Origin: Chromobotia macracanthus
Lineage: Eukaryota; Chordata; Actinopteri; Cypriniformes; Botiidae
Direction of reading: 5' to 3'
Assembly: GCA_036877525.1 (NCBI GenBank)
Contig: JAZGTH010000031.1
Coordinates: 4,878,501 to 4,942,500, forward strand
DNA: 64,000 bases
This document shows, piece after piece, positions 39,901 through 48,658 of this stretch (position 1 is its first letter; every line of letters starts with the position of its first letter). The notes under the pieces are model-generated. The model was given only the letters and a program-made list of their open reading frames with translations, was not told the origin of the DNA and searched no databases. A program made the position numbers and the translations under genes.

Positions 39901-42900
39901 ATAATACAATATATTTATCCATTTATGTTAGGCACATTCTAATGATCATTTGGAGGTGATTTTATCTTTGAAAATATGCTTTTTATCTAGAACAGTGGAA
40001 GAACGAAACAATGTTGAGCGTTCAGATTTTTTCCTTCCTCTTTTGGTCTCCAGGTGAGGCCGACAAGTCATGTGTGCTGAGACTGGTGGACGATCTGATC
40101 CATGAGGAGGAAGAGGAACTGCGTCTGGTTCTGGGCAGTGCAAAGAGCGACTCACCGTATGGAGCCTCAATAGGCAGCCAAAACGAGACACTCGTCAAGA
40201 TCAAAGACAACTCTGACAGTAAAGAAACCATCCTGCATTCTAAACCCACTCAAAATAATATTAATACCTGACAGATTAAGATCTCTGAATCGTTTCATTA
40301 ATTTGTGATATAGTCTTCTTTTGTCTGACACAACAAAAGCTTAAGATCTTAGTATCTTAACAGACCAAGAGATATTAACTTCTTTATGGCTTCTCGAACC
40401 CTTTACCTTTCTTGTCTCAGAGCCCATCATCAAGTTTGCCGAGACCAAGTTTAGTGTCAGCGAGCCGAGAGAGTCGGGGCAGGTGACCCTGGTGAAAGTT
40501 CCCATCCGCAGGACAGGAGACACTTCTCAAGTGTCCCAAGTGTGGGTTCACACGAAGGATGGCTCTGCTGTTTCTGGAGAAGACTACCATCCCATCTCTC
40601 AGGGTGAGGAATCCACAGAGACCCATGCGAATTTTACGTCACCAGACGTCATCATTTGCATTTTGAATATGCCGCATCTAATTATCCCTTGGCAGGTGAT
40701 TGGCAGGTGTTATATAGCAGTGCTTCCATGCAGTTACTGCAAGCATGCAATTCTCAGCTGAATCAGGTTATATAGAGTTCAGGATGCAAATAACAAATAA
40801 TCAAGTGTAATCAAGTGTGGAAGCGTTTAGGTTAAGTACAGGATTGGAGTACTTGATGAGTGCATTTATCTTTTCAGTAGTGAATGTAAAATCAGCGGTT
40901 TTCTGTGTGTGCGCTTGTGTGTTTGTGTTTCCAGACATCGAATTTAAAGCAGGTGAGAGCCAGCATGTAGTGGAGGTGGAAGTCCTGTTTGATGGTGTAA
41001 AAGAAATGAGAGAAGCTTTCACTATCCACCTAAAACCAGACGAGAACATGATTGCTGAAACCCAGGTGAGAAATGTTCTGAATATTTAGAACAATGATGA
41101 ATAATGAGAGATTTTTTTAATGTAAAAGAGATCGTTCTGACTGTCACATGTGATTTCTTTATTTCATTTTTTTTTTTGATTAATCACTCAGTAACACTTT
41201 GCAATAAGGTTCCATTTGTTAACATTAGTTAACTACTCTAGTTAACATGAACTGACAATTAACAATTAATTAATTTTAGTTAGTTAATTTCAACATTTCC
41301 TAATGACAACTAACATAATAAACAATGAACAATTATATTAATATTAAGTAACATTAACAAAGATGAATAAAAGCTGTAAAAATAGATTGTTCATTGTTAG
41401 TTCAGGTAAACTAATGCATTGACTAATGTTAACCAATGGAACCTTAAAGGGTTCTGTAAAGGGTTACTGATGATTCTTTACAGATTTGTGTCAAGTAAAG
41501 CTTTGTGTGTCTTATATTGGCAGATGGCTAAAGCTGTAGTGTACATTGAGGAGGGCAACAGTATAGCTGATGTCACGTTCCCCTCACTGCCTCATGTTGT
41601 GTCACTGCTACACTATGATGATGTCAGGAAAACCAAAGAGAATTTCCACCCACCTGGTGGCTACCCGGTCATCTGTGTTACGGTAGGTTTGTCAGTGTTA
41701 GTAACCTGTTCTGTTCAGAATGTTTCACATCTACCCATGACCAGCACTTATGCAGTTCATGTAGCTGAATTTCAAAGCATTTTATAAATTTGAATTTTAT
41801 TTAAACTTTTAATGATGATCATAGGGTAGCATTTATAAAGTTCTCAAAAGAACCTTGAGGTGAATGAAGACAATTATTGTTAGATTTTTCAAATCTTGTT
41901 CAAAACCTTTTAAATATTTTTTTTAATAAAGGCCCCACAGTGTTATCTAAATCAAAATGACATTTTGAAATGGTGGTTTTTAATCTTTTAAATCATCCAT
42001 GCTGTTCCTTGTGATAAATTCATTATAAAACAGACATTTGCTTTCTTTCTTGGGTTGGTTTCCTGCTTGCTATTGTACTTTGTTATATACCATGTTATTG
42101 AAAGATTGACATATTCTATCTATACCATATTACCATATGTACCATGATACTATTTGGCAGATTTTTGCTAGTGTCTTGCCAGACATTTTGAGTTTGTATA
42201 TGTGTATTTATTTTCACGTCCATTATTATATGATCTATTGATCTATTGATCTACTTTATGTAATATGCTAATCAGAAATATTTTCATTATGACTGACTTG
42301 TCTAGGCCTGCAACCCCAAATATCCCGACTATGACAAAACAGGTTCCATCTGTGTAAGCGAACACATCAATGACACTCTCACTCGTTACCAGTGGCTCAT
42401 CAGCGCCCCCAGTGGCCCGGATGGTGTCACCAGCCCAATGAAAGAGGTTGACTTTGAGACCTTCTTTACCTCCTCCAAAATGATCACCCTGGACTCTATT
42501 TATTTCCAAGCGGGCTCGAGAGTGCAGTGTGCGGCCCGTGCTGTGAATTCCAATGGGGATGAGGGGCTGGAACTCAGCAGTCCCATTGTGACCATTAGTA
42601 TGGAAGAAGGTGAGCCTGAATGCATCACATTAGGAAGGCTCATATGAAAATGCTTTGCTTTGTGTCACGACACCAAGGAACATTATGCTCATGCGGAACT
42701 ACTGGTTATAATATAGCACTTGCAATGTGGAATTAGACTGCCAGTAGGTGGTAATATGCTTGAAGTGATGTCTCATGTCTTTGATGCTTCTGAGCAGGGA
42801 TGTGCCAGCCACGTAAATTGGGCACAGTGGGTGCTGAGCCCTTTTCTGCCAAGCTGCGTTATACAGGCACCGAAGACCCCGAATATGCCAGTCTCATCAA

Positions 42901-45900
42901 GCTTACTGTCACCATGCCCCATATAGATGGTGAGACAATCATTTTCCCTCTGGCTGACAGAGTGTTGGCTAGAGACCCACAGAGAAACCTTTCTCACGCA
43001 TCCCATGGGGAAAACTAGTATTATTGTTGGATTTATGCCTTATTTGCTGTCAAAACAACATATTACAGTCAATTTCTTAATAAAAGCAGAAAAATTGAAT
43101 GTGAATGATCCATAAACATGTACAAATGTCATGACACCAGTTTTCATACCAAATCCTAATTCATCACTTTTTGCCTTCCAGACAATTTTTTTTTCAAATT
43201 GTCACATTGAAGTATTTGAGAGTCGCGAGGTATATTTCACGTCAGAAATCTAGGCCATGTGCAAATGTTTGACCAGATATAATCATGTTAATATTACCGT
43301 TCCCCAACACATCAAAGCTGCCTGTAATGACAGTTTGCCATGACAATGTCATAACAACCTGCCACTGCATACAAACTGTGTAGTTAAAGTTCACCCTTAA
43401 ATTAAAATTCTGTCTGTATTTATTTCTGTATTTATTTGTTTACTTAGTCTTGTGCTGTTTTATATCTATATATAAGTGGTTTGATGAATACAATTTTTAT
43501 GTACTAATTGTCATTATTTTTGTATGGGTGTCACCAGGCATGCTCCCTGTGGTCTCCACACGCGCTCTGTCCAGTTTTGAGTTGACCCTCAGTCCTGATG
43601 GCACTCGGGTGGGAAACCACAGGTGCTCCAATTTGCTGGACTTTAATGAGGTCTTGACACACCACGGCTTCCTGACCGAGGCCACACAGAACATCGAGAG
43701 CAGGGAGACTCTGCCGTACCAGTACAGCGTGGCTCTCAGGGGCCAGAGCACGCTTCGCTTCTATAGGAACCTGAACCTGGAAGCCTGTCTGTGGGAGTTT
43801 GTGAGTTATTATGATATGTCTGAGCTCCTCACAGACTGTGGAGGAACTATCGGAACAGATGGGCAGGTGAGGCACCAGGCAGCTTTTAGAAACCTCTGAA
43901 TTCTGATGATTAGTGGTTTATATAACACAACTGTTCCTGCCTCCGAGCTAAAAGACCAGGCGTTTCCAGATTGCCAAAAGAATTCCCAGATTTGAACAGA
44001 CAATATACATTCCAATTCCTTCTCCATCTTTAAACATCTGTAGATGTTTGCAGTGCTGTAGATTTAGCCATACCCTTTTACAGACCTGACTAAACCCCTA
44101 AGTCAGCAAGTTGAATGTGGAGCAAATTTGTTTTTTCCTCCTGTATGTTGAAATATGTATCAAGTCGGAATTCAGTGTTACATCAATCTAACTTTGCAAA
44201 AACTTGGCTTTGATTCTCTATGTATGTGACTCTTCTTTCAGAATTCTGAGTACTTTCTATTATATAATCTATTATTATGCATAACATTAAGTGGCAGGCA
44301 TATCTCTCCTTGGATTTGCCATACTCCTTATTGTGGTCAATAAAGGAGAAGATTGATTTTGCTGTAACCCACTGGGCTTTGGTGTGTGTGCTCTATTTCA
44401 GTTTAGAATTTTAGGTCTCAATTTAATGGCTTTCCCTCAATCTTAAGTCTAAACCTCAGAATGTTTATCTGTGCTATTACCAAAATAATTCTCACAATCT
44501 GCAATAGTTCCCACTAAAACAACACATGGATTCAAAATCACTTCATTTAAAGGACATGCTCGAACCCTGCTGAGGATATTGAACTGAGGTGGAATATGAG
44601 CAGCCCGACTCTCCTCTCCCTCAGGATGGGAATTTGAGAATGTTTATAGGGATTTTCCTCATCTTGATTAAACTTAGTCCAGCAGGTGTTCAGATCGACC
44701 TCATTACTGACAAGCACATTTTTATTGGCTGGTATTTTGATTATAATTGACTATGTAAATCAGCAAATGTTTCATTCAATCAAAACAGATTATGCTTTGA
44801 GACAGCTAATCTTTTAGAACTTTGCTTTGGCAAATAGCCAGGGTTGATTTATAGCAGCATGTAGTGGAGAATAAGTCAACAATGGCTTAGGACCTGTTTG
44901 CACACACACACATGTTAGCTTTCTATGCTTTGTGGGGACTTTCCATAGACATAATGACTTATATACTGTACAAACTGAATTCTATCCCCTAACACTCACC
45001 CTACCCCTAAACCTTTTTGCATTTTTACATTTTCACATTTTTTTTTACATTTTCACAATTTCCTGCTGACTGGTCCCCACAATGTATGTATGTGTGACTG
45101 TTACCATCTTTGTGGGGATATTTAGTCAGCTAGTTATAAACAATATAACTTAACTCTAACCCACACTTTAACACTAACAGAAAACTTCCTGCATTTTTAC
45201 AATTAAAAACTTAGATAGCATGTACATGCCTGATGTGCTAGTATTTCAATATTTATATTATCAGTGAGGGGTCCTCAGTATCATTTGACATTTCAGTATC
45301 ATATCTTTCTCTAACAGGTGCTGAACCTGGTGCAGTCGTACGTGAACCTGCGAGTTCCGCTGCATGTCTCATACGTGTTTCATTCCCCTGTGGGCTTGGG
45401 GGGCTGGCAGCATTTTGACCTGCATGCTGAACTGCGACTCACCTTTGTGTATGACACTGCCATCTTGTGGAGCGATGGTGTCGACAGCCCTCCGCAGGCA
45501 GAACTGCAGGGTAGGTTATAAAGTCAGAGATCAAAAATAAATTCACACATCAATCAGTTACATTTTGTTTTATCAGGGTTTCAGTATTACATGCTAGTTG
45601 TAAATTCCACTCTGAAAACAACATATACACCAACACTATAACAGTTCACACTGTATATGTTATATAGGTATACGTCACACTGAATGCATTATTCAGTAAA
45701 TGTTTTTGCATTTCATAATAAAATGATATTATATAAAATTATACACTGTAAAAAAATTGCTTTGTTTAATCAACTTGGCTTTACAAGTCATTTCAACTTA
45801 ATAGTTTAAATCCTGACTGGTGTAAAAATAAGCAAATTTTCAACTATTTTTAAAATACTTAAAATACTTCTTGAGTTGGTTACAGCAACTCAAGACCAGT

Positions 45901-48658
45901 CAAGATTACAAAGAGTAAGTTGAAATGACTTGTGCAGCCACATTGATTAAACTTAAAGTTTTAAGGCAGCAAAGTTTTTACACTGTACAGTAAAAAACAA
46001 TAGTGTTTAAATTTTAAAATAGTGTTTAAACAGTATTTGGAAAACTGCAAAATAGTTGTAAAAATGGCTAAGAATATAGTTTTAAGAAAACATCTAGCAT
46101 CTTTGTTTGCAGATGCCACTTGGGTCGTTGTTAATGGAGCATTATATGAAACATTCATACATTTTTAAATGTGCAGCACAAGAATGATTTGTGCAGAATT
46201 AGAGTCTACAAAAATGTGTTCGTTTATGCAGGAGCCTTGTATCCAACCAGCATGAGGATTAATGATCAGGGGAGGCTGGTTGTGAACTTCCGCACAAAAG
46301 CTCGCTTTAGGGGCTTGTTTGTGGCAGTACATTCTGGTGAGTTTTTATTATCTCTTATCTTCATAGATGCTGTAAGTTTCATTTATTAACAAAGATTCCA
46401 AGCATGTTACCAAATGTTTACTTTCTTAATTCCTGCAGCAAATCTAAGGGGTCTACAAACAGCAGGTAGCATCAAACAATCAGGAAAGTAAATTTCATTG
46501 ATTTAACTTGCTATCTCTCACCTGATTACCCAGAATCCCTTGTGAAGTCCTTGGTGTTGAGTCCAGACCACCCTGGTTTGACCTTTAACCTTACTCTGAT
46601 CAGGACCGAGCCCACTTACAACCAGCCTGTTCAGCAATGGATGTTCATATCAGACTTTGCTGTAAGTTTGCTGTCTGTTTTAATCAGATTCTCTCTGGTT
46701 AAATCACAGATGTAATTCTATGACAGATGTCATTACCTGTGACATCCATGTGTCTGTGACCTGCAGGTTCGTGATTATTCAGGCACATACACAGTGAAGT
46801 TGATTCCCTGTACAGCAGCACAGAATGTGGAATACTCTGTTCCTTTGGTCTGCAACCCCAGAGAGTCTGTTACCTTTGATCTAGATATTCGCTTTCAGCA
46901 GGTAAACAAAACTTCAGGAATCAGCGAAGAAATAAAGGGACTATTATTAGATACTGTGGAGAATTAATTAAACACCATTCAGTTCAGTACAAATAAAATG
47001 TAAGTGTCCCTATATTTAGATGTTACTTTTTCCAGTTATGTCTTGGTATATATATATATATATATATGCTTATTTTGTTTGTTTGTTTTGTGTTTCATGT
47101 TTTGTTTTGCAGGTTCATAGAGATCAATTAAACCCAAAACACCTAGGAAAAACATTGTTTTTTATTTACTTTCTTTAGGTGAGTGACCCTGTTGCGGTGG
47201 AGTTCAGTCTCAACACACAGATGTTTTTGTTGTCTAAAAAGTCATTGTGGCTGTCAGATGGATCTATGGGCTTTGGTCAGGAGAGTGATGTTGCTTTTTC
47301 TGAGGGTATGTCTATTGGAACATGTTTTGTGTAATTCATTCAGTCTCTGTGTTATTTCAAGAAAGAACCGCTTTTCTTGTTACATTTTTAGCACTGGGTA
47401 GTACTGACAACTGAGCATGTTCTCCTCAAGGTGACACAATCTATGGAAGGGTGATGGTGGACCCTGTTCAGAACTTGGGTGACTCCTTCTTCTGTAACAT
47501 TGAGAAGGTGTATCTGTGCACTGGAGCTGATGGATATGTTCCTAAGTACAATCCCACCAGATCTGAGTTTGGATGCCTTGCAGACTCACCTTCTCTGGTC
47601 TACCAGTTTAAAATTATTGTGAGTACATTAGTTGTCAAAATAAAATGCATGCGCAAAAAGATCCGGAAAAGCAACAAGCACAAAGTCATATTAAAGCATC
47701 ATTTATTTAGGTGGACTGTTGTAAAATATTCCCAAGATTTTCTGAAACATTTGGCAATTAATATTAATTAAGTCCGATATATTCCTGTTTGAAAATGGTC
47801 CCACAAATTCACCTTCCTCTAGGACAAAGCACAGCCAGAGACTCAGGCCAGGAGTTTTGGGGACGTGGGTTTCAATGCTGTGCTCGCTGTGGATGACCCC
47901 TCTGCCATCTCTTTGGTGAAGCAGCCAGGCTCGGATGGATTCCGGCTGGATTCCACTCCCCTATTCCAGGTCAGGAAATTTCAAAGTCATTGTCTGTGAG
48001 GGCCCATTCATGAAACATGTAGTGTAAAGACTGCTTTAGGTTGGCCAATATAACCATATTCAGAAGTTAACATAATAAAAATAGTTATAATTCACTTTGT
48101 CAGGTGGTCAAAGCATTGTTAAAATCCTGTGTTATCCTTCTCGTCCACTAGGTGGCGGTAGGGAGGGAGTGGTACATTCACACCATCTACACAGTGCGTT
48201 CAAAAGACAACGCCAAACGTGGCATTGGCAAACGAAGCATAGAGTATCACTCACTGACATCAGGTGACCTTCTACCAGCAGAGGCCAGAGGCCGCTCTAG
48301 GCGGTCCAATAGTGAAGTCCTAGTACTGGCAAAGGAGATCGGACCTGAGAAAAACCGAGGAACAAACATCATGCACATTGGATTGGACCATTACCATCGG
48401 CGTGCTGTGTCTAGGGAGGAACTGTTCACAGACGGCATGTCTCTGAGGGAGCTCAGTCAGCGAGATGCAGAAAAGAACGCAGTAACTGTGGCGGGAGCCC
48501 TTATGGGGCTGCTTCTCACGGTCCTCATTGTTGTAGTATCAGTGCTGATAGCTCGCTCAAGACGGATGTCTGTGAAGAAAGCCCCAAGAGTCTCATCCAG
48601 CCTTCAGCCTGTTATAGTTAGAAGTATGCTTGATATCGGTAACGGTTCGGAGGTCTGA
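9263..48658 (+). CDS. frem2: frem2: FRAS1-related extracellular matrix protein 2, 24 coding exons
   Basis: Frem2 is a large type I membrane protein. With Fras1 and Frem1 it forms the Fraser complex that anchors epidermis to the sublamina densa. Exons: 9263-14256, 16174-16263, 23636-23782, 26466-26696, 30698-30823, 31258-31509, 38223-38372, 38845-39054, 39398-39595, 40054-40218, 40421-40603, 40935-41065, 41524-41682, 42306-42609, 42798-42929, 43538-43866, 45318-45510, 46232-46336, 46534-46661, 46767-46901, 47179-47305, 47431-47618, 47823-47969, 48152-48658. All introns are GT-AG, and every junction keeps frame and matches recalled human FREM2. The product is about 3109 residues (human about 3170) if one extra base at 11024-11026 is ignored. 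Order: signal peptide, unique N-terminal region, 12 CSPG repeats, 5 Calx-beta domains, conserved C-terminal ectodomain, TM, PDZ ligand. The start is chosen because the first residues (MQLHAFLILVVALTGAHG) form a signal peptide. Paralogue a or b is undetermined. Confidence 0.97.
14257..16173 (+). other. frem2: frem2 intron 1
   Basis: The 1.9 kb intron is AT-rich with no open frame of note. The acceptor is tgttttcccag. No repeat family was recognised. Confidence 0.85.
16174..16263 (+). CDS. frem2: frem2 exon 2: end of the last CSPG repeat
   Basis: The 90-base phase 1-1 exon encodes ADIDDLKICFILKDNN followed by FFSFTVEDSG. This is the C-terminal strand region of the twelfth CSPG repeat and lines up with human FREM2. 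The donor is gtaagt. Confidence 0.95.
17271..17503. mobile_element. MITE-like element with terminal inverted repeats
   Basis: The left end reads gccctgtttatacctggaat and the right end, on the complementary strand, gccctgtatacacctgctat, both followed by 'taaga'. The element is non-coding and about 230 bases. This resembles a non-autonomous DNA transposon type common in teleosts. No clean target-site duplication was seen. Confidence 0.65.
18385..18480. repeat. Short array of 'tatgctgg / ccagcat' units
   Basis: The segment contains repeated blocks such as 'gctatgctgctatgctgg', 'accagctatgctggt' and 'accagcat' in both orientations. It resembles a degenerate minisatellite found in cyprinid introns. 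Confidence 0.5.
20050..20250 (+). pseudogene. Coding-like charged fragments, possible gene relic in frem2 intron 2
   Basis: From ATG 20050 a frame reads MGRAKILWLRKVLIEVDKKK and continues to a stop soon after (LELLKEL). A second frame from 20168 reads MERAKQKMWNKQLFQDQEQF. Both are Lys/Glu/Gln-rich and helix-like, in different frames and separated by stops. They could be remains of a coiled-coil coding sequence, or chance. No family was recognised. Confidence 0.2.
23636..26696 (+). CDS. frem2: frem2 exons 3-4: Calx-beta domain 1
   Basis: Exon 3 (23636-23782, 147 bases) starts in the linker QQFHLNWAWISLEKPSY and gives the first half of Calx-beta 1 (residues about 1700-1743). Exon 4 (26466-26696, 231 bases) gives the second half, including QVQFNPGQTTATWIVRVLSD and ending VEIVDPGDG. 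Both exons are phase 1-1. Calx-beta domains are calcium-binding beta sandwiches. The intron between them is 23783-26465. Confidence 0.95.
25437..25472 (+). repeat. SINE/LINE 3'-tail fragment in frem2 intron 3
   Basis: The run 'ttttggataaaagtgtctgc' followed by 'aaaatgg' matches the widespread vertebrate SINE/LINE2-type tail (ttggataaaagcgtctgcta). Only the tail is present. Confidence 0.6.
26697..30697 (+). other. frem2: frem2 intron 4
   Basis: The 4 kb intron includes C-rich stretches near 26870 and a block at about 27880-28270 that is clearly less AT-rich than its flanks and repeat-free (entered separately). No exon-like structure was found. Confidence 0.75.
27880..28270. promoter_or_regulatory. 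Candidate conserved non-coding element in frem2 intron 4
   Basis: The block stands out by higher GC, no recognised repeat, and a palindrome at 28111-28128 (arms GCATTAA and TTAATGC around TATT) that would suit homeodomain or POU factors. A 174-codon minus-strand frame (27722-28246) crosses it but has no recognisable domain, so an intronic enhancer is a more likely reading. Conservation could not be tested. Confidence 0.3.
30698..31509 (+). CDS. frem2: frem2 exons 5-6: Calx-beta domain 2
   Basis: Exon 5 (30698-30823, 126 bases) encodes ESTVLFPQADFVVEEDIGEL through MVVCYTQQ. Exon 6 (31258-31509, 252 bases) encodes GSATGTVPSSVLSYSDYISR and then CRVVIIDDSLYEGEESF. The DDSLYEGEE stretch is the acidic calcium-site motif typical of Calx-beta. 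Both exons are phase 1-1. Intron 5 (30824-31257) is nearly filled by microsatellite and repeat DNA. Confidence 0.95.
30885..30973. repeat. Compound microsatellite (TA)n-(TGTA)n-(TA)n
   Basis: A (TA)n run to about 30911, about a dozen TGTA units to 30961, then a second (TA)n run. It starts about 60 bases after the exon 5 donor. Confidence 0.95.
31160..31190 (-). repeat. End of a common teleost repeat in frem2 intron 5
   Basis: The run 'caaaacttttgaacggtagt' is the reverse complement of the very common teleost repeat terminus 'actaccgttcaaaagttt'. The rest of the element is too diverged to delimit. Confidence 0.5.
31669..31745 (+). repeat. tRNA-derived SINE-like remnant
   Basis: The run ctgtggtttaatggttatta holds an A-box-like match to TRGYNNARNNG (tggtttaatgg). 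It is followed by 'agattataactcagatc' in place of a B box. It aligns with the reverse complement of 37561-37640, which marks both as the same family. Confidence 0.5.
33324..33345. repeat. (CA)n microsatellite
   Basis: About 11 CA units directly after a short TC run, within frem2 intron 6. Confidence 0.95.
33884..34272. repeat. Diverged interspersed repeat, copy A
   Basis: It shares with copy B (35412-35664) the block 'caatcccagaatgcattg' near its start and 'aaggttccatg', 'ggatgctgcct' and 'tgtagg' near its end, in the same order and orientation. It is probably a non-autonomous DNA transposon; the ends are approximate. Confidence 0.5.
35412..35664. repeat. Diverged interspersed repeat, copy B
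   Basis: It contains 'caatcccagaatgcattgc', then 'gaggttccatg' and 'aaggatgctgcct'. Its two ends carry 'gctgcctatg' and 'ctgcctatgtaggta', as expected for a decayed element. It matches copy A at 33884-34272. Confidence 0.5.
37233..37252. repeat. (TA)n microsatellite
   Basis: About ten TA units in frem2 intron 6. Confidence 0.9.
37561..37640 (-). repeat. tRNA-derived SINE-like remnant
   Basis: On the minus strand it reads ctgtggcctagtggttaatg, which contains a full A-box match (tggcctagtgg). 'gcggttctcatatggg' stands where a B box would be. It is homologous to 31669-31745, in the opposite orientation. Confidence 0.6.
38223..39054 (+). CDS. frem2: frem2 exons 7-8: Calx-beta domain 3
   Basis: Exon 7 (38223-38372, 150 bases) encodes APVFYFGDQEYHVDESDGHI and VWRTGTDLSKTATV. 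Exon 8 (38845-39054, 210 bases) encodes AGVDYVGISRNLDFAPGVDV, then LEGTERFELVLRMPSNG and the start of the linker SVSDLPKV. Residues are about 1947-2066. Both exons are phase 1-1 with canonical borders (acceptor cccccaaag for exon 7). Confidence 0.95.
39398..40218 (+). CDS. frem2: frem2 exons 9-10: Calx-beta domain 4
   Basis: Exon 9 (39398-39595, 198 bases) encodes PKVEFKQAVVTAEESEGHIT and VRCYTRQGSAQVVSDFDERP. Exon 10 (40054-40218, 165 bases) encodes GEADKSCVLRLVDDLIHEEE through LVKIKDNSD. The run DDLIHEEEEEL is the acidic Calx-beta calcium region. Both exons are phase 1-1. Confidence 0.95.
40421..41065 (+). CDS. frem2: frem2 exons 11-12: Calx-beta domain 5
   Basis: Exon 11 (40421-40603, 183 bases) encodes KPIIKFAETKFSVSEPRESG and VHTKDGSAVSGEDYHPIS. 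Exon 12 (40935-41065, 131 bases) encodes DIEFKAGESQHVVEVEVLFD and REAFTIHLKPDENMIAETQ. Exon 12 returns the reading phase to 0, ending the run of phase 1-1 exons that began at exon 2. Confidence 0.95.
41189..41469. mobile_element. Palindromic MITE-like element in frem2 intron 12
   Basis: The left end reads cagtaacactttgcaataag, then 'gttccatttgttaacattag'. The reverse complement of the right end gives cagtaaccctttacagaacc, then 'ggttccattggttaacatt'. The long imperfect inverted repeat could fold into a hairpin. This family (gtaacactttacaataaggttcc termini) is abundant in teleost genomes. It ends 54 bases before exon 13. Confidence 0.75.
41524..47969 (+). CDS. frem2: frem2 exons 13-23: conserved C-terminal ectodomain
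   Basis: Eleven exons (41524-41682, 42306-42609, 42798-42929, 43538-43866, 45318-45510, 46232-46336, 46534-46661, 46767-46901, 47179-47305, 47431-47618, 47823-47969) encode residues about 2293-2941. This part is highly alike between FRAS1/FREM family members. Recognisable anchors are EVDFETFFTSSKMITLDSIY, ACLWEFVSYYDMSELLTDCG, SPVGLGGWQHFDLHAELRLT, WLSDGSMGFGQESDVAFSEG and YVPKYNPTRSEFGCLADSP. It has many cysteines and no known small domain. No break or frameshift was seen. Confidence 0.95.
44931..45081. mobile_element. TGTGGGGAC-ended repeat in frem2 intron 16
   Basis: The element begins tgtggggactttccatagac and ends ggtccccaca, giving inverted termini. Its interior has 'ctatcccctaacactcacc', 'ctacccctaaacc' and 'catttttacattttcac' blocks, typical of a common cyprinid non-autonomous repeat. 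Confidence 0.65.
45110..45210. repeat. Second, diverged copy of the TGTGGGGA repeat
   Basis: It begins 'tgtggggatatttagtc', then 'taactctaacccacact', 'aacagaaaacttcctgcat' and 'ttttac', matching the family of 44931-45081. The right terminus is missing or decayed. Confidence 0.5.
45742..45986. mobile_element. Palindromic MITE-like element in frem2 intron 17
   Basis: The left arm runs tacactgtaaaaaaattgct, then 'tttaatcaacttggcttta' and 'caagtcatttcaactta'. The reverse complement of the right arm gives tacagtgtaaaaactttgct, then 'tttaatcaatgtggctgca' and 'caagtcatttcaactta'. It is a foldback element of about 245 bases from a family (acactgtaaaaaa termini) widespread in teleosts. Confidence 0.75.
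47047..47068. repeat. (TA)n microsatellite
   Basis: About eleven TA units in frem2 intron 20. Confidence 0.9.
48152..48658 (+). CDS. frem2: frem2 exon 24: processing site, transmembrane segment, PDZ ligand
   Basis: The last exon encodes 168 residues and the TGA stop at 48656-48658. It begins VAVGREWYIHTIYTVRSKDN, nearly identical to human. A multibasic site RGRSRR/SNS (about residues 2988-2992) lies where human FREM2 has a basic KSRKKR cluster and would suit furin-type cleavage. The transmembrane helix is VTVAGALMGLLLTVLIVVVS plus VLIA (about residues 3052-3075). A basic tail of about 34 residues ends GNGSEV, a class I PDZ ligand (S-E-V) like the human SSEV terminus. The scaffold GRIP1 is known to bind Fraser-complex C-termini. 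Confidence 0.95.
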   Translation: MAVGREWYIHTIYTVRSKDNAKRGIGKRSIEYHSLTSGDLLPAEARGRSRRSNSEVLVLAKEIGPEKNRGTNIMHIGLDHYHRRAVSREELFTDGMSLRELSQRDAEKNAVTVAGALMGLLLTVLIVVVSVLIARSRRMSVKKAPRVSSSLQPVIVRSMLDIGNGSEV

